The notes beneath the pieces were generated by a model. That model was not told the origin of the DNA, did not search any database, and worked only from the letters and a program-made list of their open reading frames with translations. 64,000 bases of DNA from Flavobacteriales bacterium (GTDB taxonomy: Bacteria > Bacteroidota > Bacteroidia > Flavobacteriales_D > Parvicellaceae), in contig JAGYKU010000006.1 in NCBI GenBank assembly GCA_018401455.1, positions 1 to 64,000 on the forward strand. Direction: 5' to 3'. Shown one piece after another: positions 59,439-64,000 of the stretch. Position numbers and translations under genes: made by a program. The stretch's first letter is position 1, and each line of letters opens with the position of its first letter.

Positions 59439-60389
59439 ATGATGAACACTTTCAAAAGTTTAGTATTGCTTTTTTCGCTTTTTAGTTTTCAGGGTTTTGC
59501 TCAGAAATCATTTGTTTTTCCAGATGAAAGTTATGCGTATGCAAAACTGTATTATTTCAATATTCAAGAAATCAGAACCAGGCCAGACGACTATATTTAT
59601 TCAGAAGAAAGTGGGTTTGCAAATTCCATTGTTTTTGAAGTGGAGATGCGAAATTCTGAAATTCCCACTCACATTTCCAGAATGCTTGCCAAAGATAAAG
59701 ACGGAATGCTGAATGGATTGAGCGGATGTTTTATTCCAAGACACGGAATTGTGTATTTTGATAAAGAAAACAAACCTATTGCTTCAATCAGTATCTGTTT
59801 TGAGTGTGAAGCGATACGATTGTGGACCAAAAAACAAGGTAGAATTATGAGTAAAAACAAAAAAACAATCAAAGATGTTGAACAAAAAATGTTCGATTTA
59901 AAAACCTTGTTCGAAAAAGAAAGCATCATCGTGAGCGAGAAATTAGACGATTACAGTTCTATTTTACAAGATAATATTGGTACTATTACTATCAACATAG
60001 ACAGTTTGTCTTCTGAAATTGTATCAGTAACTTTTCAAGATGCAAAGCAGTGGTTTGCAAAAGAACCTGAAGTTGATAAAACTGTTAAATATACCGCTGG
60101 AGGAGATAAATACGAATTCGGAACATTAAAAATTGATGGCAGTACAAAGTTTTTGTTTATGGATATTCACCCAGATTCAAAACTTGGCGAAGCGACCATT
60201 TTGAGTGATGCCGTAGTTTTGCCCAATGGAATTAAAATTGGGAGTTCTTTAGATGATGTAATGAATACTTTGTTGATTTATGATGGAATTTCAAATCCTG
60301 AAATAATTACATTGAAGGACAAGCAGGGTAAAAAAATTGTTTATACTTTTGAAAAAAATAAGGTGGTCAAAATTACCATCAATCAATAA
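59439..60389 (+). CDS. Hypothetical secreted protein
   Basis: 316 aa with a signal peptide (LVLLFSLFSFQGFAQK). Confidence 0.65.
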   Translation: MMNTFKSLVLLFSLFSFQGFAQKSFVFPDESYAYAKLYYFNIQEIRTRPDDYIYSEESGFANSIVFEVEMRNSEIPTHISRMLAKDKDGMLNGLSGCFIPRHGIVYFDKENKPIASISICFECEAIRLWTKKQGRIMSKNKKTIKDVEQKMFDLKTLFEKESIIVSEKLDDYSSILQDNIGTITINIDSLSSEIVSVTFQDAKQWFAKEPEVDKTVKYTAGGDKYEFGTLKIDGSTKFLFMDIHPDSKLGEATILSDAVVLPNGIKIGSSLDDVMNTLLIYDGISNPEIITLKDKQGKKIVYTFEKNKVVKITINQ

Positions 60390-60400
60390 AGAATACAAAA

Positions 60401-61123
60401 ATGAAATTAGACATTCTAGCCTTTGCTGCTCATCCAGACGATGTGGAATTGGCTGCAAGTGGCACAGTAATCAAACATATTCAAAAAGGCAAAAAAGTAG
60501 GTGTTGTTGACTTGACAAAAGGAGAATTAGGTTCAAGAGGAAATGCTGAAACCAGAAGTATTGAAGCGCAAAATTCTGCCCAAATAATGGGATTAAGTAT
60601 TAGAGAAAACTTAGACTTGGGAGATGGATTTTTTGAGGAAAACGAAGGATCTTTACTCAAGGTCATTACGATGATAAGAAAATATCAACCCGATGTAATT
60701 TTGTGTAATTCTGTTACAGACAGACATCCAGATCACGCAAGGGCGGGGAATTTAGTTTCTAGAGCCTGTTTTCTTTCAGGCCTTTTGAAAGTGGAAACCA
60801 AAATAGATGGAGCACATCAAATGCCATTCAGACCCAAAAGTATTTATAGATACATTCAAGACAGATGGATTGAACCTGATGTGATTGTGGATATTTCCGA
60901 ACAATTTGAACTAAAAATGAAAAGTATTTTAGCTTTTGAAACACAATTTTACAATCCTGATAAAAATATTGATGGACCCGAAACACCCATTTCAAGTAAG
61001 GATTTTATCGATTTTTTGAAAGGTCGTGCCATTCAGTTTGGAAGATTAATTAATACTCAATATGGAGAAGGATTTAATGTAGAAAGACCTATCGGAGTTG
61101 ATGATTTAACTGATTTATTATAG
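60401..61123 (+). CDS. bshB1: Bacillithiol biosynthesis deacetylase BshB1
   Basis: LDILAFAAHPDDVELAASGTVIKHIQKGKKVGVVDLTKGELGSRGNAETRSIEA, DRHPDHARAGNLV. Confidence 0.94.
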   Translation: MKLDILAFAAHPDDVELAASGTVIKHIQKGKKVGVVDLTKGELGSRGNAETRSIEAQNSAQIMGLSIRENLDLGDGFFEENEGSLLKVITMIRKYQPDVILCNSVTDRHPDHARAGNLVSRACFLSGLLKVETKIDGAHQMPFRPKSIYRYIQDRWIEPDVIVDISEQFELKMKSILAFETQFYNPDKNIDGPETPISSKDFIDFLKGRAIQFGRLINTQYGEGFNVERPIGVDDLTDLL

Positions 61124-61318
61124 AAAACAAAGTATTTTTTTAAAATAAATTAAAAATAAAAATATTTAAATTTAATATGTGTCTGTATATGAGGGGAGAT
61201 ATACTTTCAAACTATACAAAGTTTTTAAAACAAATTAATAAATAAAAATAACTTTGCGTAAACAACAATGAATATAACATGGCGTATTCCATATAACCAC
61301 TAAAAAAATTAAATCACA

Positions 61319-62212
61319 ATGAAAAAACTAATTTTAGCCCTACTTACCTTAGGAATATTTGCTTGTCAAACAGAAACTGAAAATTCTGAAACTCCTTCAG
61401 ACAATAATAGCCTTTCAAATGCAGAACTGGAAAAATTGAAAGAAGAAAATATGGATTTGAAACACCAAATAATGGTAAAAGATTCTATGTACAACTACTA
61501 CGCATCATACATGAATGAAATTAAGTACAACTTAGCATTAATTCAAGGAGAGCAAAAAAAGATTTTTGACATGAAAAACAATCCAGAAGGACTTTCTGCC
61601 GAAAATCCAGATTTGATTGCAGAAATTCAAACTTTAGGGAAATTATTGAATGACAATAAGTCGAAAATTGCTAAACTTCAGTCTGAAATTAAAAATAACA
61701 AAAGTACCATGAATAATAACAATGCTCAAATGAGTGCTTTTGAAGAAATGATTTTGACGCTATCTGAAGAAGTAGAAGCCAAAAACATGGAAATTTTCCA
61801 ATTGCAACAAGAACTAGAAAATATTGATGCCGCTTTTGGAGAATTGTTTGACGCTTTCCAAGAAAAATCTGAAAAATTAGAAACAGTTCAAATCGCTTTG
61901 AATACTGCCTATTTTGCTTATGGTACAAAAAGTGAATTGGTAGATAATAAAGTAATTACTACAGAAGGTGGCGTATTAGGAATTGGCAAAAACAATGAAT
62001 TGGCACAAGATTTCAATAAAGATTATTTTACAGAAGTCAACATCAACGATTTAGATGAAATTCCTTTAGGATTCAAGAAAGTAGAAATGATTACTACACA
62101 CCCTAGCAATTCTTATGAATTAAAAGGTGATGGAACAATTGAAAAATTAATCATCAAAGACCCTAAGAATTTTTGGAGTGTTTCTAAATATTTGGTCATG
62201 GTTGTAAAATAA
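61319..62212 (+). CDS. Coiled-coil lipoprotein, hypothetical
   Basis: Lipobox LGIFACQTE followed by a long heptad-rich region. Confidence 0.7.
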   Translation: MKKLILALLTLGIFACQTETENSETPSDNNSLSNAELEKLKEENMDLKHQIMVKDSMYNYYASYMNEIKYNLALIQGEQKKIFDMKNNPEGLSAENPDLIAEIQTLGKLLNDNKSKIAKLQSEIKNNKSTMNNNNAQMSAFEEMILTLSEEVEAKNMEIFQLQQELENIDAAFGELFDAFQEKSEKLETVQIALNTAYFAYGTKSELVDNKVITTEGGVLGIGKNNELAQDFNKDYFTEVNINDLDEIPLGFKKVEMITTHPSNSYELKGDGTIEKLIIKDPKNFWSVSKYLVMVVK

Positions 62213-62214
62213 TC

Positions 62215-62877
62215 ATGCTTGAATTTATAGATGTAATAAAATTTAAGATTGCCAAATGTTACCGTAGTTGGAAAAAATTCTATTTCTATTTCGTAGCATT
62301 CTTGATTCTGCTATTCATTTTTAGAATGCCGATTCTAAAAGGTGTTGGGAATTTCTTAATTACTGAATCACCGTTAGAAAAAGCGGATGCAATTTTTATT
62401 TTAGGAGGCAATATCTACGACAGACCTATAACCGCTAAACATCTTTTTGACGAAGGCTGGAGCAATAAGTTGATTCCTCTTGGAGCTAATTATGGAATAG
62501 ACCAATTGGTTTGGAATGCCGGCAATGAAGATAAATGCATACCAGACGCGCTTATTATGAGAGAATTTTTAGAAATTAATAACGTGCCTAGTGAAGCGAT
62601 TGTTCCTATTCCATACGGAACAAGTACAAAAGAAGAAAGTGATACGATTTTAGGGTTTTCTTTGGCAAACAACTACGAGACAATCATCATTGTTTCAGAT
62701 CACTTTCATTTGAGAAGAATTGATAATTTAGTTACCAAAAGATTCGCAAAAAAAGGTATAAAAGTCATTTTAAGAGGTGCTGAAAGTAGTTTTTATAAAA
62801 AGGAAGTTTGGTGGCAGTACGAACAATCATTGATTATGGTCAACAATGAGTATATCAAGTTGATGTATTACTTTTGA
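62215..62877 (+). CDS. YdcF/ElyC-like DUF218 membrane protein
   Basis: One TM, then EKADAIFILGGNIYDRPITAKHLFDEGWSNKLI...GTSTKEESDTILGFS...ETIIIVSDHFHLRR. Confidence 0.85.
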   Translation: MLEFIDVIKFKIAKCYRSWKKFYFYFVAFLILLFIFRMPILKGVGNFLITESPLEKADAIFILGGNIYDRPITAKHLFDEGWSNKLIPLGANYGIDQLVWNAGNEDKCIPDALIMREFLEINNVPSEAIVPIPYGTSTKEESDTILGFSLANNYETIIIVSDHFHLRRIDNLVTKRFAKKGIKVILRGAESSFYKKEVWWQYEQSLIMVNNEYIKLMYYF

Positions 62878-62948
62878 AAGGATACTAGGATTTTTTTGTT
62901 ACCTTTGGAAATCAATAAATTGATTTTACACAACAAAAATATCTCAAA

Positions 62949-64000
62949 ATGATTACTAAAAACCTTTTACTGTTATCTTTCGCAACATTTTTCTTATCCA
63001 ATACAATATTTAGTCAAGCTAAACTTAATGCTTCTGCAAACGTTTTTTTAAACGAATTAAAAAAAGTTGGGAACATCGATAATCAAGATTTAAATCAAAA
63101 ATTTATAACAGATTACGATTTAATTAAAATAAACGGAGTTTATCATATCGGTGTACTTGCTATTGTAGATGAGAATAATTTATCAAAAAATAAAGTACAA
63201 GATTTAAACATTATCAACGACACAAAACTTAACCAACTTTGGTCAATGAGAGTTCCTTTATATAGTTTTGGTGAGTTTATTTTATTAGAAGGAATTAATT
63301 ACATAGAAATTGGAGAGCCAGTTTCACCTTTATTGGAACTTTGCATTCTAGATGCTCGAGTGGATAGTGTTCACCAAGGTTTAGGTGGTTTAGCGCAAGC
63401 ATATAGAGGAAAAGGTGTGATTGTAGCAATAATTGATTGGGGATTTGACTATACGCATCCTAATTTTTATGATACTACTTTTAGTGACTTGAGATTGAGC
63501 AGAGCTTGGGATCAAAACAAATTATCAGGACCTGCACCCAATGGTTATAGTTTTGGAACAGAATACGTGGGGCAAAGCGAACTTTTGGCTGGAGAGCAAG
63601 ATACACTTTATGTTTTTGGACCAGGCTCTCACGGAACTCACGTGGCAGGAATTGCAGGAGGAACAGGAGCAGGGACAGTTCATGGAGGTGTAGCAACAGA
63701 ATCAGAATTAATATTTATTTCATTAAGAAGAGATGCTCCATCTTTGATTGATGCATTTTCTTATGTCACAAATTATGCCGCTCAAAATGACAAACCATAC
63801 GTCATCAATATGAGTTTTGGAAGTCATTTAGGCCCACATGATGGTACTTCTCTAAAAAATCTAGGAATAGATATTCTTCATGGACCAGGTAAAGTTTTTG
63901 TTGGTTCTGCAGGAAACAATGGCACTACTTCAAACAACTTTCACTTAAATTATGATTTTATTTCTAATCCAAACGACACCCTAAAAACGGTGGTAGGATA
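62949..64000 (+). CDS. S8 family serine peptidase (partial, runs off right edge)
   Basis: GKGVIVAIIDWGFDYTHPNF (Asp), GSHGTHVAGIAGG (His), signal peptide from ATG 62949. Confidence 0.92.
   Translation, partial: MITKNLLLLSFATFFLSNTIFSQAKLNASANVFLNELKKVGNIDNQDLNQKFITDYDLIKINGVYHIGVLAIVDENNLSKNKVQDLNIINDTKLNQLWSMRVPLYSFGEFILLEGINYIEIGEPVSPLLELCILDARVDSVHQGLGGLAQAYRGKGVIVAIIDWGFDYTHPNFYDTTFSDLRLSRAWDQNKLSGPAPNGYSFGTEYVGQSELLAGEQDTLYVFGPGSHGTHVAGIAGGTGAGTVHGGVATESELIFISLRRDAPSLIDAFSYVTNYAAQNDKPYVINMSFGSHLGPHDGTSLKNLGIDILHGPGKVFVGSAGNNGTTSNNFHLNYDFISNPNDTLKTVVG

Noticed and set aside
1-64000. tRNA/rRNA genes
   Set aside because: Intergenic regions were read for cloverleaf/TTCGA-type signals and none convincing were seen. 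A tRNAscan-SE run would be decisive.

Overview
The window is an AT-rich chromosomal segment of a Bacteroidota (Flavobacteriales-like) bacterium. Supporting signs are T9SS sorting tails, DUF6029, Omp28 and DUF4846 families, BshB1, and TAnnTTTG-like promoter boxes. Most of it is ordinary housekeeping content: gatB (partial), punA, lpxK, recG, metK, def, glpD, an S9 peptidase, a SpoIIE phosphatase, wecB, clpC, a B12/radical-SAM gene, xerD, a Na+/solute symporter, cvfB, an Omp28/TlpA/DUF6029 locus, an M1 peptidase, mfd, an S41 protease, dCMP deaminase, leuS, fic, bshB1, a DUF218 protein and an S8 protease (partial). I did not find a clear intact new defence or metabolic system. The most interesting structure is: (i) a roughly 4 kb 'gene graveyard' (13.1-17.6 kb) with a decayed duplicate of a methyltransferase/DUF4846 block and at least two other decayed genes; (ii) a SAM-II-like riboswitch with a competing hairpin upstream of metK; (iii) a leuS gene with several in-frame insertions, one made of heptanucleotide intergenic repeat; (iv) an MntA gene beside an internally deleted HepT toxin; (v) a frameshifted REP-associated tyrosine transposase beside paired perfect palindromes; (vi) a cluster of MITE-like repeats around cvfB; (vii) a conserved-looking 58-aa ORF below the ORF-track cutoff; and (viii) split or frameshifted glpD and radical-SAM genes. 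All family assignments come from reading motifs by eye. No database search was run.
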